Positions 51,201 to 58,799 of a DNA stretch of 64,000 nt are shown here, one piece after another; positions within the stretch are counted from its first letter, which is position 1; each line of letters starts with the position of its first letter. The stretch lies in the NCBI RefSeq assembly GCF_902459465.1, contig NC_047063.1, positions 24,845,055 to 24,909,054 of the forward strand, written 5' to 3'. The stretch is from Asterias rubens. Lineage: Eukaryota > Echinodermata > Asteroidea > Forcipulatida > Asteriidae. A model generated the notes under the pieces. The model worked only from the letters and a program-made list of their open reading frames with translations, was not told the DNA's origin and did not search any database. The translations under genes were made by a program, and so were the position numbers.

Positions 51201-54200
51201 GCAGCCGTAGCCACCAATTCGGACACGGCCTATTTATAATGCGTATTTGATTAATTTGATTGGTAGGATGTCCGCACCACTACTGTCAGAATGGAGGCAG
51301 CTGTGAGGGGACACATGAACTGTACAACTGCAAATGCCCAGCTGACTTCACCGGCACGTACTGTGAATTCAAATATGTAGGTGAGTTTGCTCTGGTAAAT
51401 TCTTTGATGAATCTTCTAAAATGAAACCTGGTGTTTTCTTGAAACCGTCCTACTGGAACGGCGTGTCATGGCTGAGCGGGTAAGAGCACCGGATTCAAGC
51501 TTTGGTGTTTGATCAGCAGAGTGTGTGTTTGAATCCCGGTTGTGACACTTGCTACGTAAAATAAGGTAGTTAGTGCTTTCTGCTCTACCAGCCAGGCTTT
51601 GGATTGATGATACCCAAGCCTACATCCATATGGACTGTAAAAGGGGTAACCCTGTTTCAGCCCTAGGGAGTAAAGTAGGTGGCAACGGCCTCTGGAATAA
51701 AATAGTTGTAGCCCACACCTTGAAGTGGCCTTCAGACCTTGTGTGTCTGGCGACTTGCATAACAAAACAAAATTTTTAAATATTCAGCTTCTCAGCTGTG
51801 AGGAAGGATGAGTAGCCTCACAAATTGTGACCAAAAGAGAAAGAGGTCAATACGTGGACACTGAACGACCCCCATGTGTATCCCAAAACCATATAAAAGA
51901 AGTGTTCTCTCTGTTGTCATAGAAACCTACGAGGACGAATCATTCCTGAACAACCTAACGTACACGCTGATCACGGTCATACCCATCGCGATTCTACTTG
52001 TCATGATATGGGTTTGCTGCAGGATGAGAAACTGCAGTTTCTATCCGTTGAACACTCGCCGGTCCTTGGTGGAGCGAGAACTTCGACGACGCGAGAGGGA
52101 ATGCGAGATGAGACGGAGAGAAATGAGGGAAAGTTTGTCGGGTGAGTGGTTAAAGGCCCTGGACAAGCAATTACTTCAAATAATTGTTAACACAAAAACT
52201 AACTTGGTAATGAGCAATGGAGAGCTGTGAGAAACGGCTCCCTCTGAAGTAACATAGTTTTTTTAGATAGAGGTAATTTCTCACTCAAATGTTATAAGAC
52301 TTTTAGCCATGAAGCCTTTTATTAGGCATCTGAAAGCTCACAAATTTGTGTAAAGTGGGTGTTTTTTTCTTTCAATGGTCTCTTGCAACTGCGATGACAA
52401 ATTTTATCAAAATTTGCCGTTGGCCCCATGGGTTATGTAACGCATGTAAAAGAACCCAATACACTTATCGCTGTAGCACCTTTTAAACCCTTATAAGGTG
52501 CTACATAATTGGGTCTCATAATTCATCACTGCAATAACCTATCTTTCTGAAAGGTTGTATATACTCAGTGCCTTGAGTACCTTTGTTTGGTAGATACGTG
52601 CGCTATATAAGACTTTGATATTATTGATGTACACAATACATCGTCAACCCTTCTACTTACTATTATTGATGTACACAATACATCATCAACCCTTCTACTT
52701 CCTATTATTGATGTACACAATACATCGTCAACCCTTCTACTTACTATTATTGATGTACACAATACATCGTCAACCCTTCTACTTCCTGACCATTTAATAT
52801 AACAACAATAGCACTAAACTTATGAAGTGCAATAACCTCCGAGGTACAAACTAATGTGGGAAAGAAAGATAACCTTCTGATAATAAACAAAATGTCAAAG
52901 ATTACATGCACTTACAATCTTTTAATCTAAAAAACTGTTAAAGGGAAGGCACGCGTTTGGTAATTACTCAAAACAAATATTAACTTACAAACTGACTTGG
53001 TAAAACGCATTGGAGAGCTGTTGATAGTATAAAACATTGTGTGAAACGACCCCCTCTGAAGTAATGTAGTTTTTGAAAAAGGGGTAATTTCTCACTAAAA
53101 TATTAAAATACTTATAGCTAGGGGTCTTTTATTCCTACCTGAAAGCACACAAATTCGACCAATAAGGTTGTTTTTTCTTCCACCATTTTCTCGTAACTTT
53201 GATGACCAATTGAGCCCAAATTTTTACAGGCTGGTTATGATGGGATACACCAAGTGAGAACACTGGTCTTTGACAATTACCATAGGTGTACGGTGCCTTT
53301 AAACATTAATCTGGTCTTACCTACATGTATAATGTGTGTAAAGCAATATCTACTCTTGAATCCTTTTTCCATAGGACTTGAGGGGAAAGTATAGACAAAT
53401 AATAACAATAATAATGCATTTTTAATGCCCAATCTATCTAGTGTACAAGACCCTATTCCGAGGCGCAGACATGCATGTATGGGTAAAACCAAATAATACT
53501 CTTTATCCCTGATGCAAATATTTACATCTACTTAAAATGTTTTGTTTTTTTAGCCCATTTCCTTGTGTTTGGGAGGAAGGGGTATTTGAAACTGGTTTGA
53601 AAATAATTTTGTTTGATTCTTTTCCAGTTTCCGATAACCCCTCCACAGTCAGCCGAAGTCTGTCTCGCATGAGCTCAGTCAGCATGTACACGGATGAACC
53701 CCCACCATACAATGTGGTCGTCCGCAGCCAGCGTCGCAAATTACGACGCCACCACTCCCACCCAGGTCCAACCCACTCATCCAACGAAGAGCCGCCTCCA
53801 TCCTATGAAAGCGTTGTCATCTTCCTCAATGGAGGGCAGCAGACAGATCCCCCACCGTACATCCGGGTCCTGCAGCGATCCCAGTCTAGGGGTCGGCGGA
53901 GGTCGTTGGAATCGTCGCAAACAGCCCTGGAGGGTGACACTGCTTTGCAGACAAGACTGAGCTCCGTGACAACCACAGGTGGTGATTGGTCACCGGAGCA
54001 GAGTCAACGGGCATCGGGATGGGAGGTTGGTCGGCATTCATTGGAACGGGAGACGGGTCAAGGTTCAGTAGTACGTGAGCTTGGTCTGAGTTCACAAGGA
54101 CAGCAGGAGGGTCAGAGTTCAACCGGACGGCAGCAGCATCAAAGTTCATCGGGACGACAGCAGGGGCAGAGTTCATCTGGACAGCAACAGGATCAGAGGT

Positions 54201-54364
54201 CATCCGAAGGGCAGCAGGGTCAGAGTTCATCAAGACAGCAGCAGGGTCAGAGTTCATCGGGGCTTCCTGACCTCAATACCACAGAGGACAGAGGAAGGAA
54301 GGATGTGGAGGAGAACCCGGAACACATCTCACTCCTGCCTGGAGGAGGGACAGATTCATATTGA
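36395..54364 (+). CDS. Type I membrane receptor: EGF2-CUB-unknown-LDLa-EGF3-TM-PPxY tail, 829 residues
   Basis: Thirteen exons: 36395-36591 (ATG 36534), 39044-39163, 40772-40891, 41357-41586, 44522-44717, 45880-46023, 48011-48211, 48771-48887, 49750-49866, 50384-50500, 51267-51380, 51923-52141, 53628-54364. All introns are phase 1 except one phase 0 inside the CUB domain, so domains map to exons. Residues: signal peptide 1-18 (MQACLALCLAVVLRWVKA); EGF 20-59; EGF with DVDEC 60-99; CUB about 100-241 with four cysteines; unrecognised domain 242-356; LDLa 357-395 with six cysteines and DNSDE; three EGFs 396-511; transmembrane about 525-544, then an Arg/Glu-rich juxtamembrane helix; tail with PPPY 609-612, PPSY 641-644, PPPY 659-662, a Gln/Ser/Gly-rich repeat 739-795 and the acidic dileucine EHISLL 816-821. 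PPxY motifs bind WW domains (Nedd4-type ligases) and dileucines bind AP-2, suggesting a ubiquitin-regulated endocytic receptor. CUB, LDLa and PPxY recall LRP10/LRP12, but the EGF layout differs. The ligand is unknown. Confidence 0.93.
36668..38115. mobile_element. GTGTTCGCACTGGA-type MITE broken by later insertions
   Basis: Pieces colinear with the element at 15672 appear at 36668-36735, 37442-37534 (CCCAGGAAGATTGACC) and 37909-38115 (ending AAATCCAGTACAAACAC). Between the first two lies another insertion (about 36736-37440), itself with related ends (GCGACGCATCG / GACGCATCCAACGCATCG). Between the last two lies a family C element. Confidence 0.6.
37535..37908. mobile_element. TTAA-flanked element, family C (copy 2), nested in another MITE
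   Basis: Body 37539-37904, TTAA at 37535-37538 and 37905-37908. Ends AGCCATTGGACCCTTTCGGT and ACCGAAAGGGTCCAATGGCT are perfect inverted repeats. The host sequence on both sides continues as the uninterrupted stretch near 15950 (GACCAGGTCAGTTAAACCGA on the minus strand), so the TTAA duplication is directly visible. Confidence 0.9.
38190..38552. mobile_element. TTAA-flanked element, family C (copy 3) with a 31-bp insertion
   Basis: Body 38194-38548 between TTAA motifs; ends AGCCATTGAACCCTTTCGGT and ACCGAAAGGGTCCAATGGCT. At 38413-38443 a piece containing GATTTGAGGCATTGCATGGT is inserted, flanked by AGAATTGATATT twice; the sister copies have the site once. Confidence 0.88.
39243..39529. mobile_element. 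TTAA-flanked fold-back element, family A (copy 4), in receptor intron 2
   Basis: Body 39247-39525, TTAA on both sides. Left: AGGAACACGTTGGTCGAGTT. Right: GGTTACAAACGC, ATCCAAGGCACATATTCCT. Shorter than its relatives by loss near both ends and the centre. Confidence 0.82.
39550..39765. mobile_element. Fold-back family D element, in receptor intron 2
   Basis: GGGGCCAATTTCATGGCTCT and GCTTACCGCTGAATTCTG on the left; CACCAATTCTTTGCTTACGG, TAAGCAGAGCCATGAAGGGC on the right, inverted. Confidence 0.7.
39945..40360. mobile_element. Fold-back family E element with an internal insertion
   Basis: Left arm: GGTTTGCACCATGTGTAAGT, CTCAGAAGAACCGGCGGTTA. Right arm near 40296-40350: TCCATTGAAACGTTGAGTTG, ACATGGTGCTACGGCAAAC. 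Between them a segment (40118-40300) with GACCTTATGCATATGACGTC and its inverse GACGTCAATGCATAAGGTCC is a further small palindromic insertion. Confidence 0.6.
40425..40727. mobile_element. TTAA element family C (copy 4), left end lost
   Basis: Family interior (CATCGAAGTCGGGAGAAAAT, AAAGCATTTCATGGAATAAT) and the right end GTGTCCAATGGCT with TTAA at 40724-40727. The right end lies 44 bases before the exon at 40772. Confidence 0.8.
40990..41215 (-). mobile_element. tRNA-type SINE fragment, antisense, in receptor intron 3
   Basis: GCTCAAGGACACAAGCGTGA, GATCAGGATTGGAACACATG (a decayed B box in reverse) and CACTAGACCTCTTGGCCACT (a decayed A-box arm in reverse) are in the order expected for an inverted tRNA-derived SINE. 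Confidence 0.5.
41752..42040. mobile_element. TTAA-flanked element, family B (copy 2)
   Basis: Body 41756-42036 between TTAA at 41752 and 42037. Ends AGGCACTGGACACTTTTGGT and ACCAAAAGTGTCCACTGCCT are inverted repeats. Lies in the intron that splits the CUB domain. Confidence 0.88.
42101..44065 (-). mobile_element. 5'-truncated CR1/L2-like LINE in the CUB intron
   Basis: A non-LTR retrotransposon inserted antisense to the receptor gene. Only the reverse transcriptase part and 3' UTR remain; the element stops on the 5' side at about 44055-44075 and no endonuclease domain is present. The 3' end carries a simple tail, read on the minus strand as repeated CAAA after TAATAAA (42101-42135), as is usual for target-primed insertions. 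Confidence 0.88.
42469..44052 (-). CDS. LINE reverse transcriptase ORF, uninterrupted but lacking its N-terminus
   Basis: An open frame of 527 codons beginning at a TTG within the frame, not a real start. Reverse transcriptase motifs in order: NYRPISILSVVSKVLEK (about 79-95), LLLDLEKAFDTVNH (148-161), GVAQGSVLGPLLFLIYINDL (207-226), MYADDA (236-241) and KYLGAELD. The C-terminal part has TRFYNTRSNHF and AKLWNKLP, typical of the CR1/L2/Rex group. Catalytic Asp residues of motif A and of YADD are intact. The missing upstream part would have held an APE-type endonuclease. The absence of stops over 1.5 kb suggests a recent insertion. Confidence 0.88.
   Translation of the reverse strand: MTPVSEDYILKLLYCINCSKSTGLDHIPAKFLRDSADAIVSPLTHIINLSLHLGKFPNDLKHARVVPIHKKNNTDDPGNYRPISILSVVSKVLEKVVHNQLYPYLHDNRLLFQYQSGFRKSFSTESCLAFLSDHVRTELDKGNYSGMLLLDLEKAFDTVNHNILVGKLKAVGLNSSVVSWFSSYLSERKQLVSISGTESSLQTITCGVAQGSVLGPLLFLIYINDLETAVNCRLLMYADDAALIVSGNNTGIIGKMLTTELKSVCDWMADNKLSLNLGKCESILFGQKRRLKTCCDLNILCNDSTKIKSKSTVKYLGAELDQALSGEMMAAKVISRANGRLKFLYRKAKFFDSSIRKLLASALVLCHYDYCSSFWYDSLTKHTKTKLQTSQNKLTRFVLNLKPRTHLTVDHFKQVGWLPVQNRIDQLKLCSIFRILTSLAPDYFKDFFQLTSSTRFYNTRSNHFSFDIPHHHSYGQHSFRVSGAKLWNKLPIMLRNTNSSLAKFKKTLKLHYFDKLQLQEDALFVVG
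44105..44460. mobile_element. Fold-back family D element, in the CUB intron
   Basis: Contains CATTAAGCAGCTCTATGAAA, TTGGCCCC and, on the opposite side, AAGCAGATTTCACATG and GGGCTTAACGTTGAGCAGAT, AAATTTGGCC. Several GGTTAGCA/TAAGCAC motifs repeat between. Boundaries are uncertain. Confidence 0.5.
46130..46450. mobile_element. Repeat of family F, in receptor intron 6
   Basis: Begins GATTTGAGGCATTGCATGGT, then GTTTGCGGTAACACCATGTG; further on TAATTCGGAGTAGATTTATC, GAAAAGAACTGTCCTGCTTT, TTAACTACTACCTGGGCGGA. Same block order as 7175-7600. Confidence 0.65.
46490..47690 (+). mobile_element. LINE fragment with a broken reverse transcriptase C-terminus
   Basis: The frame runs NDTNIIYSSDN (46513 on, the remnant of the YADD region), WLQANRLSLNLKKC, then VTNTKFLGVYIDECLSW to a stop after KFVNN at 47106. 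Past that stop the same frame continues with HDYNTRSSAKFHVP, FTGPENWNNLLPP and KYRLKTFLLNSQHN. A 3' UTR with AATAAATG ends in TTGATTGATTGATTGA at about 47670-47688. 5'-truncated. A different subfamily from the copy at 42101. Confidence 0.85.
47720..47945 (+). mobile_element. SINE body without tRNA head
   Basis: Shares TTTCTGCTCTACCAGCCAGG, ATGATACCCAAGCCTACATC, ACTGTAAAAGGGGTAACCCT and AGTGGCCTTC...GGCGACTTGCAT with the complete SINE at 51466-51780. Upstream of it stands an end of family D (GGGCCCTATTTTATAAAGCT). Confidence 0.75.
48225..48475. repeat. ATA-type microsatellite with adjoining repeat tail, in receptor intron 7
   Basis: About ten ATA units at 48240-48275 follow the donor of the 48011-48211 exon, then ACCAGCTTTTATATAGCGAC and AAAGCGCTTCCAATATTATT, the pattern of a retroposon 3' end read in reverse. 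Confidence 0.6.
48660..48740. repeat. Short retroposon-tail-like sequence
   Basis: AATAGTGGCTTTTTATATGA and GCTCAAGGCGCTTTAACTAG resemble the ends seen at 48280-48320 in a related repeat. It ends about 30 bases before the LDLa exon at 48771. Confidence 0.4.
50185..50354. mobile_element. TTAA element family B (partial), ending next to a splice acceptor
   Basis: GTGAGAAATTACCTCTTTCT, GCTATTTCAGAGGGAGTTTC and the right end AATAGTGTCAAGTGCCT followed by TTAA at 50351-50354. The EGF exon begins at 50384, 30 bases further on. Confidence 0.75.
51466..51780 (+). mobile_element. Complete tRNA-Leu-derived SINE
   Basis: The head GTCATGGCTGAGCGGGTAAG, with GATTCAAG (a CAA anticodon position), a long variable arm (GATCAGCAGAGTG), the B box GTTTGAATCCC and GGTTGTGACA form a recognisable class II tRNA of Leu type, without intron. 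The body has CTCTACCAGCCAGGCTTTGG, ACTGTAAAAGGGGTAACCCT and AGTGGCCTTCAGACC, and the element ends in AAAACAAAATTTTTAAA. Lies in receptor intron 11. Confidence 0.8.
52149..52430. mobile_element. TTAA element family B (partial), starting right behind a splice donor
   Basis: TTAA at 52150-52153 and AGGCCCTGGACAAGCAATTA follow the donor of the transmembrane exon (52142) by eight bases. The interior (GAGAAACGGCTCCCTCTGAA, AGGTAATTTCTCACTC, GGCATCTGAAAGCTCACAAA) matches the family in reverse. The right end is lost. Confidence 0.72.
52618..52788. repeat. 42-bp minisatellite, four copies
   Basis: Units of ATTATTGATGTACACAATAC plus ATC(G/A)TCAACCCTTCTACTT at about 52620, 52662, 52704 and 52746. It begins directly after a retroposon-like tail (GTGCGCTATATAAGACTTTG at 52599), so it may have grown from the simple tail of that element. 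Confidence 0.93.
52939..53302. mobile_element. TTAA-flanked element, family B (copy in receptor intron 12)
   Basis: Left: GTTAAAGGGAAGGCACGCGT, TTGGTAATTACTC. Right: TTGACAATTACCATAGGTGT, ACGGTGCCTTTAA. The interior contains CTCTGAAGTAATGTAGTTTT and GATGACCAATTGAGCCCAAA. Confidence 0.8.
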
Positions 54365-54632
54365 GGTGAGGGGGGGGGGGGGGGTGACCATCTGGAAGGA
54401 GAGTTGTCAAGGCACCAGTTACTAACAATACACATCAATATTACATTGGGCTGGTAACCAGAGTCTATTTTTAGTGCTACCAGGGCATGGTGAGCATTTG
54501 CATATAAAGTATTCGCTTGATACATGGCTGTATTCATTCAGTTTTTTTTAATTGATTTTTTTGTGAGTCCGTTCAGCAATGCATGTCTTGTATTATCTCG
54601 GTGCCTGTCATCACCAACTCCATACAAATAAA
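54365..54632 (+). promoter_or_regulatory. Receptor 3' UTR with AATAAA signal
   Basis: After the TGA (54362-54364) comes a run of G at 54370-54384, and AATAAA at 54627-54632 is the first polyadenylation hexamer. The transcript probably ends within a few tens of bases after it. Confidence 0.55.
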
Positions 54633-54954
54633 GAGACTTGCGCAACACTCGCAGTTAAAGTGTGACAATCAAAGCAATGTAAAAGTTGACGCAATGATGT
54701 TAAAAAGCAGAATAGAAGAAGCCTTTATTGTAAAGACGTTAACTTCCAATTTATACAAAGTTTTCTACTATGACAGCTTTTTACATTTTTGGGGTTAGAT
54801 TTTAGTCATTTAGTTTAAAAACAAACTGTGTTAATTAAACCTAGCAATCCTAAATCCGTCAAAGTCCATTCCAGGAAGATCTGACTTGGGTTGGAAAGGG
54901 ATGTCAATCGTATCCAAGTCCAAACATTTAGGATGAGTGGAAAATCATTTATTT

Positions 54955-55210
54955 GGTTTGCAGTAACACCATGTGTGTGATATGGAAAGGTTTGCGGTAA
55001 CACCATGTAATGACTATCTCTCAATGAGTAGGGGTGGTTCTGAAAAGAACCGTTGGTTTCAACTCAACGTTTCGATCAGTATGCTCTGAAAGCTTTCTCC
55101 AGAAGACGAGCATACTGATTGAAGCGTTGAGTTGAAACCAACGGTTCTTTTCAGAACCACCCCAACTCATTTAGAGATAGTCATTACATGGTGTTACGCC
55201 AAACTTTTTT
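54955..55210. mobile_element. Fold-back family E element with both arms well kept
   Basis: Left: GGTTTGCGGTAACACCATGT, AATGACTATCTCTCAATGAG, GGTTCTGAAAAGAACCGTTG, GTTTCAACTCAACGTTTCGA. Right: the same in inverted order, AACCAACGGTTCTTTTCAGA, ACCACCCCAACTCATTTAGA, GATAGTCATTACATGGTGTT. Arms of about 105 bp, centre near 55094 (AAAGCTTTC). Confidence 0.85.
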
Positions 55211-55574
55211 ATCGAAGTAGGATTTCGGAATTTGGGATACTGGAAAATTTATAGTGATAATAAAAATAACATTGTAATAAAGCGCCTTCTCCTATGGTTG
55301 CAAAATGCTTCCAGAATATAACAAAGAAAATACGAAAATGGGAATGATATCGAAAACCAAGTGGGAAAAACTACTGCCAGGCCAAGGCCTCAACACTCAG
55401 ACCAGTGAAGAATGTCCAGTTAACTCTGGGCTCTGTAATGTGTACATGCAGGCCAAGCCTGGTAATGAATTACAGATTAAACCAGAAAGTTTTTAGTGAC
55501 CCCTAACCACAGAGCTGATGGAGTGTGGGACGGAATTTCAATTGCTGTGGCCTGCAAATGAAAATGCTTTGTCA

Positions 55575-56200
55575 CAAGGGCCCAATTTCATAGAGCTGCT
55601 TAATGTTTGCTTAACGTAGCACAGATAATTGCTTTTAAGCGTAAACCTATTTCATGAGCAGTTGCTAGCTTAAGCACGTAAACAAACCCGCGCGCAACAT
55701 ATTAGATCGTTTGCTTAAGCAAAAAAGAAGAAAGTGCTGACAATATGGCGTGCGAAATAAATGCAGAGTGGCGATGAAAAACAAATGATTGCCTTCTCTT
55801 TCTGATATGTACATGTATTATTTGCAATGGTTTGGTTAAAAGCATCCCTTGAAAGGTTTACACACTAACTTGAGAGGAACCAAGAACAAGATCCTTGTAC
55901 AACATTTCTGAAACATTTTAGACAATTTTACTTCGCTGCACCTACACACTCAAACACGTAAAATACAACACGTATACGCAGCTACGCCGCCACAGAAACA
56001 ACGTATTACAATGATGTTGCACTATGCACTGTGCTAAACAGGGTGCTTCAGCCAAAACATAGAGGCTTTATAAGGACCCTTTTCCCTTGCTTGCCGCTTT
56101 AAGCAAAACAAATGCACAAGCAAGGCTATGAAATAAAAAATATGCCCGTTTAAGCACAAAACCGACCGTTAAGCAGCACCATGATTTTGGGCCCTGATCT
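55575..56200. mobile_element. Long fold-back family D element
   Basis: Left end GGGCCCAATTTCATAGAGCT, GCTTAATGTTTGCTTAACGT. Right end GTTAAGCAGCACCATGATTT, TGGGCCC. About 620 bp. Interior motifs TTGCTTAAGCAAAA and AAGCAAGGCTATGAAATA. No protein frame was recognised. Confidence 0.65.
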
Positions 56201-56267
56201 GTTGGGTGATTGGATCAAAGACACTTGCATGGTTCGATTTAAGTCGATTTAAGTTCGATTTAAGTCT

Positions 56268-56440
56268 CGGCACTCATGGGGTGACAGGTCTTTTTCTTGA
56301 GCTGCCCCACGCATCTGGAACTCCCCCTTAATCTTAGATCTTAGATCTTGTCTTTGTACCGCAAAATTCAAATCTTTTCTCAAAACTTATCTTATGCCAC
56401 AGGTTTTCAAGGATTAATTTTGTTGTGTTTGTTTTTCTTT

Positions 56441-56474
<34 letters not shown>

Positions 56475-56519
56475 GCGCCTTGAACACCCAGCAGGGTGGA
56501 TACGTGCGCATTACAAGTC

Positions 56520-56520
<1 letters not shown>
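56268..56520 (+). mobile_element. 3' end of a CR1/L2-like LINE
   Basis: Nearly the same sequence as 8650-8910: CATGGGGTGACAGGTCTTTT, CCACGCATCTGGAACTCCCC, CAAATCTTTTCTCAAAACTT, GCCACAGGTTTTCAAGGATT, a T run, then CAGCAGGGTGGATACGTGCG and TTACAAGTCTTATTATT. Confidence 0.75.

Positions 56521-56612
<92 letters not shown>
56521..56612. repeat. (TTA)n microsatellite, about 30 units
   Basis: An uninterrupted ATT/TTA run of about 92 bp directly continuing the 3' tail of the LINE end before it. Open frames across it are meaningless homopolymers. Confidence 0.97.
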
Positions 56613-56613
<1 letters not shown>

Positions 56614-57104
56614 GTGGGGGAAGGGCCAAAATGACTGCAGAATGTTGTTTGTGATTTTGTTTAGTGTTTTCTGATTTTCTGAAGAACTAAAAGGAAAGAT
56701 AAATTATTGATATTTGTACGCAGATTTGGAAGTCTTGGAAAAGCACAAAATATTTTGTATTTATATTTATTGTTTGAGTGTTGTAGGAAAAGTATGCATT
56801 ACAGATTTACTTATGCATTAAGTATTCATGCTTGCCATAGTAAGTTTTATTTATTTGTACTAGGTACTGGAATATAACTTGTTGACAGTTTTATCTACAA
56901 ATGAAATCTATGATTCACTATTTTAAGTGAAGTCAAATTGTCTTCATGTTTATCCTGATTTAACTATTGAGGGAAGTTTTTCCGGCCTTATTAAGATAAT
57001 GTTGCATAGGTGGACATGACCTGTATATTATTCTGAACTGACGCTAAAAATAGAAGCTCAGTACATGGATCTCAGACAACAATCACATTTTACTAACAGG
57101 TGTA

Positions 57105-57265
57105 TGTTTACATGTCATGTACGCACGAATACATGTCACGTACGCACGAATACATGTCACGTACGCATGCATACGTGTCACGTACGCACACATACATGTC
57201 ACGTACGCACATTTGTCCAGGTCCATACGTATGCATACATGTCATGTTCGCATGCATACATTTCA
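57105..57265. repeat. 21-bp repeat with ACATGTCACGTACGCAC core
   Basis: Five to six units at 57110-57212 and degenerate ones to 57265. Each is rich in alternating purine-pyrimidine and small palindromes (ACATGT, CGTACG). The Cys-His-rich frame across it comes from the repeat and is not a zinc finger. Confidence 0.88.
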
Positions 57266-58134
57266 CAGGGACAAACTGTAGAAAATGTAATCCAAAGTAT
57301 CTCCCTGATCGTTAATACGCAATCTTCCTGACTGATTTTTTTTAAATCCCTCGTTGCAAGATGCAAATGTTGGCAGCTCTTCACTTCATGTATTCATCAC
57401 CATATACAGACATGTACGCCCAGACACCGTCAAACTTGGGACAGAATAATTATTTTGAAAAAAAATCAGAAAAGTAATACTTGATGGTGTTTTTGTTTGT
57501 GTTTATTTCTTCAAGTACTATACATTGTTGTAAATAGTGATATACTTTATTTATTTGTAAACATAAAAGTGGCATAATACATGTATATGACAAGTAAAAA
57601 ATGTATTTATTGAAATGTAGTATTAAGAGTTTTGTGAAGTTTGGTATTATAATTAAACTATGATGAAGTTGTTGATTATTGGTTGCCCACTGGGATGTAG
57701 CTAACATTTTACTACATAAGAAATTGAATGGTTGACCACCCCCTTGTTCCTATCATGATGACAATATAATTTTAAGACTGTTTTGAGTGTTACAATTATA
57801 TAATGTTATACAGTACTTGCATTGCTTTTGATTTGAACTGATCACTTTACTTTCGTAATGTGACAAATCAGAAAATGTGTATTTTACTTGATTACCATAT
57901 TAGGTACTTTAAAAAGTGGATTTTACAAATTGTGAACAATCTAGAAAAGCAAAGTGAGAATCAGAAAGAAACTCAGGGCTTAAGTAATTTTGCTCATTTT
58001 TGTGTGAACTATGCCTTTTGGACCTTCTTCAATGTGATTTGCTTTCCAAGGTCACTACAACTCTGACAGCACATGCCGTCGCCGATACAAAAGACAAAAG
58101 AGAACCATCTTTTTGTCTAGCTAGGTTACACCCC

Positions 58135-58305
58135 GCTTGTGGCGGTTTCAACTTTCCGCCGTGTTCAGTTTTCCGAATGACCAAATACAGAAACATTACG
58201 TCATGCGACGCCTGCGCACAGCAAGCGATAGTAGTCAATTGTTAGTGCCGTACTGAGTCCTGGAAAACTGAACACGGCGAAAGACCGAAACCGCCACACC
58301 GCCAT
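58135..58305. mobile_element. Small inverted-repeat element
   Basis: GTGGCGGTTTCAACTTTCCG, CCGTGTTCAGTTTTCC on the left; GGAAAACTGAACACGGCGAA, AGACCGAAACCGCCAC on the right. Arms of about 36 bp around about 85 bp of unique centre. Confidence 0.75.
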
Positions 58306-58799
58306 AGCGTTGTCAGAATTTAGAGCGGTCACTGTCCAACTATTGTTGAGCAAAAAGTATGACAAGACACTAGTATTCTCCAGGAAATTGCATATTTTCA
58401 ACATCAGTGTATTAAAGCTGCTGTATTTCCAGGTGTCGTAACTATATTGGTTTTTCATTACCTTTTGTTTGAGCCCAAGAAGTGCGGTGATCTTTCTCAG
58501 AATGTCATGATTAGAGGAAACTTTCACTTGCAATAATGTTTGACTTTATAATCAAGTTCTATAAACAAAATTGCTAACAGTCTTTTGATGGATATAAAAT
58601 AAAAGTTTTCACTGTTGTGTAATTTTTCAGACAGAATTTTTGCATTTTTGTGACAAAAAATAAATGGAAGTGTTTGCATTTGTTGTTTATTAAAGTATTC
58701 CTCAAAGTACAACTGTGTTATTTATTGATTTGTTTGTTTTAGTTGACTACCCTGATTTGGGATTAAGCTTTTGGAAGGGGTGGGATAGTTTACTGTAAG

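Noticed and set aside
53886-54257. Frame antisense to the receptor tail
   Set aside because: Shadow of the Gln/Ser-rich repeat.
56348-56674. Poly-Ile, poly-Tyr or poly-Asn proteins
   Set aside because: They translate a (TTA)n microsatellite and a T run.
57065-57331. Possible zinc-binding repeat (CHVRT units)
   Set aside because: Translation of the 21-bp DNA repeat; no conserved spacing beyond the repeat itself.
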